This document shows, in pieces, positions 44,881 to 57,064 of a stretch of 64,000 nt of DNA. This DNA comes from Dipteris shenzhenensis (lineage: Eukaryota > Polypodiophyta > Polypodiopsida > Gleicheniales). The stretch lies in the NCBI GenBank assembly GCA_047967505.1, contig CM106538.1. One strand, written 5' to 3'. The notes below the pieces were generated by a model that worked only from the letters and a program-made list of their open reading frames with translations, had not been told where the DNA came from and made no database searches. Both the position numbers and the translations under genes were made by a program. Every line of letters starts with the position of its first letter. Positions within the stretch are counted from its first letter, which is position 1.

Positions 44881-46250
44881 ATAAGAGCACACACGATTTT
44901 TTTTCATGGGTAGCTTGAAGTTTTGACATGCTAACTAACCCTCAATCATTGCACTCTACAACATGCATGAGTTCCCATATTTTCAATTTGAGAGTCCATC
45001 TTGGATAATATTATATAACACCCATTGGAGCTACTAAAAAATAAGCAATATGTTTGTGATCAAAATGTGTTTCTCAAAATTTCCTTTTCAATTGAAATGG
45101 AATTTGAAGAGAGATGACACAACCTAGGCATCAAGAGGATTCAAATCATGTTTTTACATGCATCGCCTGCATTAAGCAAAGGGTTGTTTTTCTTTAAAAT
45201 CCTACTTGTGCACTATTTAGTACTTTATGGATATTAGGAGTTTAGGATTCAAAATATATGGAATAGGAGGGAATAGAGTTCTTTTTATTTTAATAATATG
45301 GAATAGGGGAAAATATGGATCAAGCTTTCCCCTACATTGGGTGTGAGGCCTAATTTGATAGGCACATTTTACATAGGGCCATGAGATGGGGAATTTATAC
45401 CCATTTAGTCAAGAAAATTTTCAAGGTATTTGGTCCTCATGTCTCACAAATCATTTCAAGGATGCACATGATAATTAGTAAACAAGCACCTATCATGGAC
45501 ACCATTGTGAAGAATGACTCAAACACCAAACCTCACATGTAGTTCCATTTATAAAAAACAACGTAAATATAAATAAAATCTTGTTCAAATCGATGAGGAC
45601 GGAGAAGTCCTCATATGCGACAATTAAAAAGTTAATGGATGCTCAATCAAAGAACTGTGTGGACAGAAGCAAAATGTGAAAGAACCTTGCAAGTGCTAGT
45701 CCAATTACTGGAAAATTTCTCATGGATGCTAGATGGAACATCCATAGTGGAAGAGATTACACCCACTAAAAAAATTTATCCATCAATCACCCCACTAAAT
45801 GTGAAGGAATATGCATTCCAATGGAGCGTATATAATCTTGCTCAACCAAGAAACATGGTCAATCCTACTACTTTTTTCTCTTTTCAATCACAAACACTGA
45901 GTCATTAAAAAAAATAACAAAATCATGCAAACCAAAACTAACAAGTGAGGAAAAGAGTTATAGAAGTTAGATAAATTCTTAAAAGAATTGGAAGTCGATG
46001 AAGCATAATAGACACATAAATTAATGAAACAAAGAATAAATGTTAATAGGAAAATAATTGCCATATTATATAGTGGCTGATCAAAGGTTAGTAACTAAAT
46101 AACTTGCACATAGTTAATCATACCATTGTAAGCTACAAAAATTTAGGAAAATGAGACTATTAGGAGGGATTAAGTAATTTGTCAAGAAGAGATATGTACT
46201 ATCATCAAATGTTTCCAAGAGGAAAAGTATCATAACAAAGGTGCTTTCCA
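44881..46250. other. No gene recognised
   Basis: AT-rich DNA. An 89-codon ORF at 45,639-45,908 (+) has no recognised motif, no neighbours and unremarkable composition, so I do not call it. Confidence 0.4.
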
Positions 46251-46252
46251 AT

Positions 46253-46470
46253 CAGGGCTCATCCATTTGTTTTTTGGCTTTTCTTGCCAAATATGGTCTA
46301 AGCCTAAGTTTAGCTCCACCTACATAGGCAATCTGCATCTTATAATTGATAAAAGCTATATAACTAAGCTTTAGATTGACATTAATTCTAGCAGTTTTTT
46401 TGTCCACAGGGGTTTTCATGATCGATTCTTCCTGTAAGATAAGAAACTTTTTAGTGAAATAAATTAAAGG
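46253..46470 (-). pseudogene. Exon-like segment, copy P (unknown protein)
   Basis: The minus-strand frame reads EESIMKTPVDKKTARIN, KLSYIAFINYKMQ and LARKAKKQMDEP. A second copy at 49,835-50,045 preserves the same protein pattern (KLSYIAFVNHKMQ, YRLQTYLARNAKKK) with many silent or conservative differences. That suggests both descend from a real coding exon. Family not recognised. Flanking DNA is also partly shared, so this is part of a larger duplicated unit. Confidence 0.45.
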
Positions 46471-47835
46471 TATTAGAACCAAGAGACATAACTTGGCAAA
46501 AATAGAAAAAAGCACTAGAACAATGTTAGTTGAAAGGTTAGCAAATAATTAAAAATTGCATAGTAAGTGGTAGCAATGTAAAGAGATGTATGCCCTAACA
46601 AAGAACCGAAGTTCTAGAGGGTAGTAATATGTTCAAAGCTCCATCACTATAAGCAAAATGCTAACACAGGTAACAAAAGCAGGCTAGTGTGTCCTAGGAG
46701 TCGGCCATTGCGTACCCCAGCTGTAGCAAATGCCCCCAAATGAGCACACTATTGCATAGTAACATAGAAACAAATCTAAGGGGGGACTAAGCAAAGAGTA
46801 AGAACTAGGACCCATAGCACTCAAAAGCACATCTTAATATTGAATCAACTACTAAGGAGAGCAAATCTTAATAAGGAAGCAATTACTAAGGAGAGCACAT
46901 CTTACTAAGGAAGCAATTATAAATTACCTATGAAAATGTAGCCGCACGTATATATATATATATATAAGGCTTAAAGATTTTAAAGTAAACTAGGCTTAGC
47001 ATAAGATAATGTAAAAGCAATAAAGCAACTATGGAAGTAACAAAAACTATAGGCTAACGTTAAACGCGAAGTACAACCCAAGAAATCCGTCGCCCATAAA
47101 CTACATAGCAAACTATGTATAAACTAGATGGCAAACGTCTCTTCTTAGCATAAACTAAATACATCCCATAAAAAGCAGAGCAAGCGTAAAGCGTAAGAGG
47201 AAGGGACACTGCGTAGAAGATTGTGAAAGGGGAGAAGAGCAGTCATGCATTAACCTGGGAGAAAAGCTAATGACCATGAAGAGCTACACCGAAGGCAGAG
47301 TGGAGACATGCAAAATAGGCCTGCAACAAGTAAGTCAGCGGCTCAGCAAGATAAGCAAACAGAAGGTGAGTATAGGCAAGTACGCTAGATCCCGTAATTC
47401 TTCACAACGTATTAGCAAGCTACGATCCACTAAAGGAAAGTCCTCATGTACGTAAACAACTGTGACAAGCGTTACAGTAACAATGCATGCACACACCCGA
47501 AGCAAGACGTAGCAAAAGAAATCAAAGTCACCACACAACGGCAACAACGCAGATCTACAATCGACCAAAATTTTTGCCCAAAGTCGATATTCAGCGAAAA
47601 TGCTGGCCACCAATAAACAATGAGTCTTTAAGAGCAAGGGGATATCGAGGGCGGCGGGCGGGAAGATAGAGAGGAAAGGCAAGGCACCTGAGACGATGCC
47701 ATCACGTAGGAGTAGGCTAAGTCGTTGTTTGTGCTTAGAGGGGGATGGATTAGAGGAAAAGCTTAGGAAGATAGGGAGAAAAGATAGATCATAGAGGCAG
47801 CTAAAGTTGGATAGAGGTAACAGAGGGAGTATAAC
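46471..47835. other. Non-coding, with a ~37-bp tandem repeat
   Basis: At 46,828-46,925 about three copies of ACTAAGGAGAGCACATCTTA-like units occur, and an (AT)n run lies at 46,950-46,967. No gene recognised; ORFs at 47,270-47,682 overlap on both strands and lack support. Confidence 0.45.
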
Positions 47836-48213
47836 GGCCTTAGCACATGGATGGGGCTAGCATGGCTTTAGGATGGGAATCTTTTTGTCAACATTACTCT
47901 CGTCCTAAGCCAAGTGGTCTAGGATGGGTTTAGGATCGGAATAGCCACTTTTTTTCCCATGGCCTCAAGACCCTGGGAGCCAGAATGGGATCCCCTTTTC
48001 TAGGGATTTGGAAGCATGGAATGATGGCATGTGTCCTTGTCCCCACCTCCTAAACACATGAAATGATGCCATGTGTGCTCTCCCACCTAACCCATCCCTA
48101 GTTCTTTCGAGCGTTACCACATGGTGGGAAGGGAATAGGAATGAAATACATTTGAACATGGTTAGGACCACTTTTTCCCATTCCCATCATATTTCCTCCC
48201 ATGTGCTAAGACC
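47836..48213. mobile_element. MITE-like fold-back, 378 bp
   Basis: Ends are GGCCTTAGCACATGG and, inverted, CCATGTGCTAAGACC, a 15-bp TIR with one mismatch. Inner sequence is partly inverted as well (GATGGGAATCTTTTT against AAAAAGTGGTCC..). No matching target duplication was found, but GGATAGAGGTAACAGAGGGA and GGATAGAGGCAACATAGGGA lie on either side as a longer direct repeat. Confidence 0.5.
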
Positions 48214-48574
48214 CCAAGTAGTTGCGACAAAGGAGGATAGAGGCAACATAGGGAGTATATAGATAGTTTGCACATAGAATAATAATGGCATCGCCAAGTA
48301 GGTCTATCAACCTTATCCCATGCTTGAATTGAGGAAGTATAAGATCATATTGCAAGCCCACGATAAGGTTAAAGAGTCAAAGGGTAATTTAAGATCAAAA
48401 TGAAGACCATATTCACTCTTCAAAGCTTTGCGAGATAGCCATATAGATCTAAAAGCCAAAGCACACCTTTATCTAATACAATTGTGTGTTTGCTTTGAGC
48501 CCTTGGGACTCATAACCTTACAAGAAGTGCATAATACAGAGGATTTTTTAGTTTCAAAAATTGACAAGGCACCA

Positions 48575-48850
48575 TATGTAAAGAATTAGGGTCGATAAAT
48601 TAAAGGTAAATACAAAAATGATCCAACCAAAAGAAGCTGCTAGTTATATTGATGGTTGAATATGGCACCATTCTCTGTATCAAGCACTGTTGATACCAAA
48701 TCCTCTAGGTAAGCTGCATCATATCAACACCACATGTTAATACAATGTGCATTGTATTAGTGGTGACAGTGTGTACGTGTATTAATGAAAACAAATAATA
48801 AGTATGTGTGTGTGTGTGTATGTGTGTGTGTGTGTGTGTGTGTGTAAATA
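48575..48850. repeat. Duplicated segment, copy P2, ending in (TG)n
   Basis: 48,575-48,780 (ATTAGGGTCGATAAATTAAA .. ACACCACATGTTAATACAATG) is a diverged copy of 51,115-51,330. Both are followed by (TG)n-rich DNA; here TG dinucleotides run to about 48,845. On the minus strand TTGGTATCAACAG near 48,700 resembles a tRNA-Met primer site, but the other copy lacks it. Confidence 0.55.
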
Positions 48851-49299
48851 ATTCAGTATCCCATCATATAAATGAACCATAAATTTATTTCCAAGTAATA
48901 TTACCAATAATTGAAAAAATGAATATAGTTTAGAATCGATATATATATACTACAAACAATATATTGATCCTTGCTGAATTGCATAATAGAAAATTTTATT
49001 TAAAATTTGATGAAATTCAAAAGGTAGTCGTGCATTTGATAGCATTAATTATTCGAGGATGGAAGAACTATACCTGCCAACCAACCAGACAATAACGAAA
49101 GTTAGAACTTTACTGGTTATTGAATGGGTGCCAAGTATCCAAACATTCTTCCCTCGCTTGTCATTGCTTTCATGAATAATATACATCAAATATACAAGAA
49201 CCACAGCTAGTATATGTCATAGATCATGAGTAAAAAATATAGAGGAAAGGTTAGGAATATATTAGATGCAAAACAAACAAATTTGACTTATATGGAGAA

Positions 49300-49680
49300 G
49301 ACATTTCCTAGCCTTCCATAAAGGAGGCATGATAAACGATAGAGGCAAGAAGCCTACCATGTAGGAGGTACATTAAATTAGAGGTTAGTGAAACAACTTC
49401 CTAGCCTGCTGTCATAAAGGAGGCATTACAAATAATGTAGTTGTTAGGTCTTCCATTAGAGGAGGCACAATAACTGTTAAGTCAAAAAAAATCCTTAATT
49501 GATCCTTATTGAATTTCCTAGCCTTCCATATAGGAGGGATGATGTAAGATGGAGGAAACAAGCCTACCATGTAGGAGGCACAATACTTTAGAGGGTAAGT
49601 GAAATAATTTTCAAGCCTACCATAAAGGAGGCATTACAGATAAAGTAATTGCTAAGCCTTCCATAGAGGAGGCACAACAA
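49300..49680. repeat. Array of eight GCCTTCCAT..AGGAGGC palindromes
   Basis: Eight short imperfect palindromes, GCCTTCCATAAAGGAGGC or GCCTACCATGTAGGAGGC, occur roughly every 40-60 bp, near 49,312, 49,350, 49,402, 49,450, 49,520, 49,562, 49,609 and 49,652. A higher-order unit of about 190 bp is visible (49,300-49,480 against 49,500-49,690). Confidence 0.8.
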
Positions 49681-49834
49681 ATGTTAGAGATAAATTAGAG
49701 AAATTGATCAAAGTTAGAATTTCAATATAGGGGTGATTGCTTGTTATTTATGGAGAATAAGATCATTAGAGAAATATACAAGAAGAAATATATATACTCA
49801 AGGAACGTTGTCAATACACAAGTACTCTATCAAA

Positions 49835-50045
49835 GGTGCTTCCCGAACAAAGATCATTGACTTTTTTCTTGGCATTTCGTGCCAAATATGTTTGAAGTCT
49901 ATATTTAGCTTCTTCTTCATGGGCCTTCTGCATTTTATGATTGACAAAAGCTATATAACTAAGCTTTCACAATTAGCATTAATTCTAGCAGTTTTTTTGT
50001 CCCCTAGTGTTTTCATGCTCGATTCTTCTTGTAAAATAAGAAAAA
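49835..50045 (-). pseudogene. Exon-like segment, copy Q (unknown protein)
   Basis: Diverged copy of 46,253-46,470. The frame reading KLSYIAFVNHKMQ, KAHEEEAKYRLQTYLARNA is preceded by a stop and shift. The upstream part (MKTLGDKKTARINAN) is in a neighbouring frame. Lys/Arg/Glu-rich, probably helical. Function unknown. Confidence 0.45.
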
Positions 50046-51114
50046 TTTAAGGAAAAAAAAAACCTTATAAGAGTGTTAGCTAGCAAATAATTAGATCTTA
50101 ATAATATAATAAGTGGTAGGAAGTGTATATACACTACACCTTCGACACGACCTAGAAGAGAGCACGTACGAAGTAAAACTACAAGTTACGAGTGAATGAA
50201 AACTAAGCACACATCAAAGACATACTGCGCTAATGAAACAACTCAACACAACATAGGTAGCAAGCATCAAATAATGACACAGCAGCAGCGCACTAAACAA
50301 TAAGTCTAAGACACCACAATAACAGCTTCTATACCATCGACAAAGCTTAGATGACAAGTAGTGTTTCTCTACACTGTGCGTATGTGATGACTACGTAGCC
50401 CGAGCAACATGGAGGTTTGTAGCCAATAGTAACATGAACATAATGCACCAAGAAGCCCATTAATGCCAGGAAGGATTCTAATAACTTACGGGAGATAGAC
50501 AGCTGGTTAGCACGTAACACAATAGCTAAGGAAAGACAACTAAGACCCTTGATCCACAAAACCCAAAGCTACGAGAAAGCAAGAGAACAAGTGTGCGCAT
50601 GCAACGCTGTTACGTACATGAGACAATGCCATCGAAAAGGTAAGCTAGGTCTTGGTATCGCAAAGAAGGGGAGCTAAAGACTGAGAGGTATGGGAAGGAG
50701 TGGCAAGCAACTGACAAAAGAGGCTACGACTAGAGGTAATGTAGTCGAGAAGAGAGGTGGCAACACAATTCGCAACTAAGGCAAATATAGGTAGCGTAGG
50801 TAGAAGGAATTTTAGTCAAGGTAGGGTTTTTTTAGATCGTTAGCTACCACACCTAGTAAAGGCACCGAAAGTAGGTCATCCACCATACCATGTACATAGG
50901 TAGAGCTAATTAACCTCCTATGGTCACAAATTAGGAGTAAATAGTAAAAAAGGACAAAATTACGGCCAAAATGACGAACCCCTTTATACACGTAATGGAA
51001 TAGTAGGCACAAGCATACCACAAATTTACAATAATTGTGTGAAGGCGTAGAGTCCTTGGAATAATCATCCTTATTAGAAATATAATGGAAACATTGATGT
51101 AGTTCCAAGAATTA
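50046..51114. other. No gene recognised
   Basis: Non-coding in all frames as far as I can see. Parts resemble 46,500-47,700 weakly, in line with an old duplication of the region. Confidence 0.4.
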
Positions 51115-51589
51115 ACAAGGTTCCCAATGTATAGAATTAGGGTTCATTAATAAAAGGAACATACACCAAAAAAAAGGGTTTTATGGAAAGCAACTGCCAA
51201 TTACATCGATGTTTGAATACCATACCATCTTCTATATCAAGAGATACTGCCACCATATCCACTATGTGAGCTACATCAAACCAACATAAAATGTTAATAG
51301 AATGTGTATTACATGAGGGGTGTTAATGTGTTTATGTGTATATGACACACATGATAGGCAAGTCAATTGTGTGTAGCTTTGCATACGTTTGTGAGTGATC
51401 AAGTATATATCATGTGTGTGTGTGTGTGTGTGCATATGTGTGCATGTGTATATTTGCAATGATTGTGCTTTACAAGTGTGTATATGTGTGTGGGTGTGTG
51501 GGTGTGTATGTGTGTGTAAATGTGTGCATATGTATGTGTATGTAGGCATAAGTAACATGTGTGTGCGTGTGCGTGTGCATGTGCATGTG

Positions 51590-51660
<71 letters not shown>
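51115..51660. repeat. Duplicated segment, copy Q2, with (TG)n and (GA)n microsatellites
   Basis: 51,115-51,330 matches 48,575-48,780. An interrupted (TG)n tract follows at 51,413-51,630, then (GA)n at 51,629-51,659. ORFs of Cys/Val or Arg/Glu repeats are artefacts. Confidence 0.8.
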
Positions 51661-51662
<2 letters not shown>

Positions 51663-51675
51663 CTCAAGATTTATG

Positions 51676-51922
51676 CTCGGGGGGGTTACTCATCATATGT
51701 AACCCTATCACGTGAGTTCAACAGAAGGGTATTTTCTATTTCTAAAATTTATAGAAATAAATATACATAAGGGACTATTTAAAATAGTTTTGGAAAATTT
51801 TTACAGATTTGTATAGAAAAGGGGTACATTTTATTAATGAAAAAATTTACAGATAAGGGATTTTAAATATAGGCCTTGCATGCACGTGATATAGAAGGTT
51901 TATACATAGTGACCCCCCCGAG
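51676..51922 (+). mobile_element. 247-bp MITE, copy 2
   Basis: Same length and ends as copy 1 (CTCGGGGGGGTTAC .. GTGACCCCCCCGAG; one T for C in the left end). GATTTATG is duplicated at 51,668-51,675 and 51,923-51,930. CACGTG lies near both ends. No coding capacity. Confidence 0.95.
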
Positions 51923-52129
51923 GATTTATGTGGAAGAAGAAACACACCTTACTGGGAGTGGATTATAACAAAGAACTTTCTTAGTTTTTTTCTCAAAAAG
52001 ATTGTTATCCTTCTATTTTTGTAAATTGAATGTATGAGAAACCTACTCTTGCGAGCATGGGGATCCATGAAATGTGACTAAAATGTAAGAAGATGTTTTG
52101 TTATTAAATCATAGAGATGAGCTACTTTG

Positions 52130-52203
52130 TCTTGGGAGAGAGAAAGAGAGAGGAAAGGAGGGAGGGAGGGAGAAAGGGAGGGAGGGAGGGAGGGAGGGAC
52201 GGG

Positions 52204-52234
<31 letters not shown>

Positions 52235-52283
52235 GGGAGGGGGGGGAGAGGGGGGGGAGGAGGAGGAGACAAAAAGAGAGGAA

Positions 52284-52322
<39 letters not shown>

Positions 52323-52368
52323 GGGAGGAGGAGACAAAAAGAGAGTAAGAGGGAGACTGAGAGAGAGA

Positions 52369-52407
<39 letters not shown>

Positions 52408-52436
52408 GGAGGGAGGGAGGGAGGGAGGGAGGGAGG

Positions 52437-52505
<69 letters not shown>
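52130..52505. repeat. GA/GGA/GGGA-rich microsatellite block
   Basis: About 375 bp of purine-only runs, (GGGA)n, (GA)n and poly-G on the + strand, with a short (TG)n at 52,369-52,387. The long Arg/Glu/Gly ORFs are not genes. Confidence 0.95.
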
Positions 52506-52510
<5 letters not shown>

Positions 52511-53403
52511 ATTTTTTATTTTAATAGTGTTTTTATTAAAGTATTTTTAGGGCAATTCCCCCTTTATAAAGTGCATTACTAAGTGTTATTTGAATCAGAG
52601 TCACTATTCACACTCCTATGTAACCTTACTTTCCATAGCCTTCTTTTTCATCTTCCCTAGCATCCTCCCACACTCATGGCTTCCCTTAGAGAAGACTTTG
52701 ACCAATGTATTTCACCCATGCATTTGCACACCTTAGCAGACCAGATTTACCTTATCTTTTGCAAGCAAATCCATGTCTAATCGTACTTGAAATCTTACAT
52801 TCCTATTGATAGTCCATCTCTTCAGTTTATTTATAGACTTATCCATGGGTAATCTATCATAATTGCTAACTCCCCTCACCAATGGGGCCCTTTGGATATT
52901 TTGATCTCTCTTGACCAAAGCGCTAACTTCAAGAAGACTCTAGGTAGGTCCATGGATAATGTCCATCTCTTGCTCTCTTCTTGAGTATGCTATTCCCCTT
53001 AGAGATGCTTCAACTTTCCCCCTGCATTTGATCGAGAGAGATATAGCCTTACTACTCTCCTCACAACTACCAAGTTTGATGAGGATGTTGAACAATAGCC
53101 CAAGGGTCCATAAGTGGTGGAGTGGGTCCATCCACAAGTGGTGAGCCGCATGAGGTAAACCTAGACATAGAACCTAAGATATTGTTATAGACCTATGTGA
53201 TGCAGGAAATCGGTCTTTGACAGGATGAGGTACTATGCTAGCTTGAAAATGACACCAGCAAGGATATCATTGACTTTGGTTCTTCCATCGATCCAACAAT
53301 CAATGAGATCGCATGGTTGAATGAGTCAAGCCTCAGAAATTTAGAGGCAATCTATCTCATGCAAAAGGCAATCGAGGATGATGAGCTAGAGTACCATGAT
53401 AGC

Positions 53404-53463
<60 letters not shown>

Positions 53464-54889
53464 TGCACACGATATAGCTACATGTACACTAAGTTTATTG
53501 AACATGAGCATGAAGATATACATGTAAACCACTTAGGGTTATGGTTAGGGTTAGGGTTTTCCCCTAATGCCCTATAGGTTTGGTGGAATTTACACCATCC
53601 TCAACACCCCCTCTTAAATTGCACTGGATAAGTAGAGGGTGCATGTACAAGACCCTTTTGTGGATTGTGTTTGGTGCATATGATAGCATCCAAAATAAAA
53701 AAGAAAACTGAAAGAAATCAGAGTAGTATGTGCATGTGTGAGCACAGTGATGACTATGTAGCAGAAGCATATACAATGTTTACACCTTATGATCTTGTAC
53801 GTAACATGGATTTCCCCCTCTTAAGTTGTGGGTCATTCTTTGCCTTTCAGAATAAAACCCAGAAGATAGGTCGAAGGGACAAGGAAGGAAAACCAAAAAG
53901 TAAGATGCCCACTGGGATCAAAGACTGGTCAATCAAAAGATGACTGAGTGGAGAACTATGTGTATGGCTACATGTTGAACAAGTCAAATTTGAACATGTC
54001 ATAAGTCACTGCTATGGATGATGTAGCACTCTGAAGAAGAGGCATCTAGATGTGAGGCTAGTCGATGTAGTGAGTATCATCAACTATGTGATGAGAATAA
54101 CTCCATGCTGGAGGCAGTCTAGTGCTATGTCCAAGAGGCTTACCCATGTATTAGCGAGAGTGTCTACCTATGAGAACACTGTGTGAGAGATGCCACTATG
54201 GGGCTTGCGCTAAATGGTCAAAATCAAGTCATGTGAGAACTATGTATGCCAATAATCAAACCTGTAAAATGAAGATGACAATTGAGTGTCAGGTGTAGCC
54301 AAGAGGTTGTACAAGGCTAATATGTATGTGTAGGAACCAATGCCAAAAATAGTGAACAATGTGTGACTTTACATGGGTGGCATTTGTGTGCAAGATGTGT
54401 GCAACAATCCTAAATGCGAGAAGGAGAACTATGCCAAGTGACACACTGAGTGATGAACTACCGAATGCCAAGAGACTGAACTGGTGTCAAACATGTGAGT
54501 GTGTATATCGATGGTAGATCCAATGGGATTGACGCCGGTGGGAACTAATCAGGTAATGTGGCAATGGCTTACTTGGTTTGGTGGAGTTGGATCTCTGAGC
54601 TATGGCAATGCTAGTCTACAGCTAGACTACATGTTGAAGCATCAAATGCAACAAAATGAGTTTTAGTTTATTCATTTTATATGCTGGATGTGCTGCAAAG
54701 GACCACAAGGTGGTTTCATGAAGAGGATTTGATGATACTAGCCTGTGGAAAAGTCAAATGGAAGATCAAAGGACTCAGCACGTAGAGCACAATATCTGGC
54801 GAGCATTTTTTATTTTTGAATCACTGCAAAATTTTTCCTGGATCAAAAGTTATGGCTCCCAGAAGGATGGCTAAATTTTGATCCCATGA
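52506..54889. other. No gene recognised; (GA)n and short TTAGGG run
   Basis: Contains (GA)n at 53,407-53,461 and a short TTAGGG-like run at 53,533-53,558. Stop-rich elsewhere. 54,600-54,880 lies upstream of the copia pol fragment and may include decayed gag or protease, but I cannot see the motifs. Confidence 0.45.
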
Positions 54890-55136
54890 CTCGGGGGGGT
54901 CACTCATCATATGTAACCCTATCACGTGAGTTCAACAAAAGGATATTTTTTATTTCTAAAATTTACAGAAATAAATATACATAAGGGACTATTTAAAATA
55001 GTTTTGGAAAAAATTTACAGATTTGTATAGAAAAGGGGTACATTTTATTAATGAAAAAATTTACAAATAAGGGATTTTAAATATAGGCCTTGAACGCACG
55101 TGATATAGAGGGTTTATACATAGCAACCCCCTTGAG
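54890..55136 (+). mobile_element. 247-bp MITE, copy 3
   Basis: Left end CTCGGGGGGGTCAC; right end decayed to CAACCCCCTTGAG. TCCCATGA is duplicated at 54,882-54,889 and 55,137-55,144. Nearly identical to copies 1 and 2. It sits just upstream of copia pol coding and probably inside that element. Confidence 0.95.
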
Positions 55137-55144
55137 TCCCATGA

Positions 55145-56620
55145 GGGTGATCAACTACACTGCAGATAACACACCATATCCAATTCAAGGGAAAGGCATT
55201 GCCCCTATGAAAAAATTTACTGGTATGAAATAATTGGTGGAAAGATGTACTCTATGTTCCAAATCTCAGCAAGAACCTCTTGTTAATTGGGCAAATGATA
55301 GAACACAACTATCAAGTCATCTTTGACAAGGATGAATGCACAATCACAGACAAATCTAGAGGATATCGGCTAGTAGGAAAAACAGTCAAGGAAGGACGCT
55401 TGTTCAAAATGCTAGCTTCAGTACCAAATTTTCATGCCATGTCATCTCAACAGCAACAACTGATGCCACTTAACGCAATATGGCATAAGAGATATAATGG
55501 ACATGTCAATTTCAAAATGTTGATGCAACTAAGAAACTAGAATATTGCAATTGGAATCCCTAAGCTATGTGTAGTTTCTTGGAAAAGTTTCCAAAGCATG
55601 TTTCTTTGGTAAACAAAAGAGAACCAATTTTGGCAGAAGCACCTCTCAAGCAAGAGGTATTCTTGATTTGATACATACATATGTATGGGGTTATGCATAG
55701 ACCCGCAACATTAATGGTTCACTATACTACCTGACTTTCATCTCGATGACTATAGCAGATATTGTTGGGTCTACTTTCTAAAAAATAAATCTAAAGTTTT
55801 TTCTAGATTTCAAGAATTCAAAGCCATGGTTGAGAACCAAACAGGTAGAAAGATCAAAGTCATGAGATCAGACATAAGAGGTGAATACATGTCTTTAGCA
55901 TTCATGAACTTTTGCAAAAGTAATGGCATTCAAAGATAATTCACATGTATAGATACTCCTCAGCAAACTACAATAGCTGAAAGGAAGAACGATACTTTAG
56001 CAAACAATGCTAGAGAAATTCTTAGTGAGAAGCATCTTTCAAATCAATATTGGACCGAAGCAATTGCCACTGCAAAATACTTGCTTAATCGTCTTCTGGC
56101 TAAATCGATTCAAGGTATGACACCTTATGAGACATCAGTGGACATAAGCCATGCATTGGGCATCTCTGCATATTTGGTTGCTTAGCATATGCCCACATAC
56201 ATGACGATCATCGCAAAAAATTAGATGTTAAGTCACATAAATGCATCATGGTTGGCTACAATGAAGAGAGCGAAGCATACAAGTGTATGATCCCATCAAC
56301 CACAAGGTCATAATCTTAAGATGTTACTTTTTATGCGGAAACAAAATGGAAAACATCAAATACAAAAAAGATACACACATATTACTCAGTCACCTACAGA
56401 AAAGGTTGATGAAGAAGAGCAAGAATTGCTAGAGACACCCCAAGAAGAGTAGCAATGTAGACAGTCTACTAGGGAAAGCATACCACCATCAAGATTGACA
56501 TATTCTCAGAAAGGCAAGCAATTCAAATTGAAACCACCAATTATGATCTTATGACTACCATCATGGCTACAAAAGAGCTAGTATACTTCAAAGACATAGT
56601 TGCACAACAAGACAAAGCAC
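55145..56620 (+). pseudogene. pol: Ty1/copia pol fragment (protease end, GAG-pre-integrase, integrase)
   Basis: VLYVPNLSKNLLLIGQM at about 55,240-55,290 and the ORF 55,280-55,540 (IWHKRYNGHVNFKML) form the pre-integrase domain. Integrase core pieces follow: HLDDYSRYCWVYFLKNKSK (55,745-55,800), VMRSDIRGEYMSLAF (about 55,860) and AERKNDTLANNAREIL (about 55,980), with TPYETSVDISHALG near 56,120. Several stops and shifts interrupt it. The zinc-binding Cys/His region is largely lost. A last piece, NYDLMTTIMATKELVYFKD, near 56,540-56,600 lies just before the RT of complete elements. It is cut off at about 56,621 by the AGACGCG-rich element, and RT and RNase H do not reappear. Confidence 0.8.
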
Positions 56621-56880
56621 CCATAGACGCGCACACAGACGCGTTTATTGAACTAAATAAAAAATTTATGGGTGCGTCTATATGCGCATCTATTTTCGTG
56701 TCTGGAGACCCACGTCTAATAGCGCATATATATAGGACACACACGCGCGTATAAATGCACATTTAGACACTTAAATAGACGCTCTTATAAATGCCTTTAT
56801 AGACACAAAAATAGATGCTTGTCGAACAGACAGACGCGTATATAGACGTGTTTATAGACGCACTGATAGATGCGCTTTAT
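56621..56880. repeat. AGACGCG/CGCGTCT motif array, left
   Basis: A dozen or so AGACGCG, GCGTCTA and related words (ATAGACGCG, GTGCGTCTATATGCG, CAGACGCGTATATAGACG) in both orientations over 260 bp. GC-rich words in AT-rich DNA. Confidence 0.8.
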
Positions 56881-57064
56881 AATATATTTTTTTAAATTTA
56901 CAGAATGTTGTGTATGTTGTGTATGCTATATAGTTACAAGAATCCCATTTTCACATTGTGTAATTCAATTCTTACAGCCAACCACATTTTAATTACAATT
57001 CCAAATAAAACATTACAACTCCAAATTGAAAGCTCAAAAAGTGCTTGTATGTACATATAGCACG

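Noticed and set aside
48690-48715. TTGGTATCAACAG (minus) as a retrotransposon primer site
   Set aside because: Not kept in the duplicated copy at about 51,230, and no LTR border beside it.
51395-52524. Long Cys/Val, His/Thr and Arg/Glu/Gly ORFs
   Set aside because: Translations of (TG)n, (GA)n and GGGA microsatellites.
53533-53558. TTAGGG-like run as an interstitial telomere
   Set aside because: Only three to four imperfect units in simple-sequence-rich DNA; too short.
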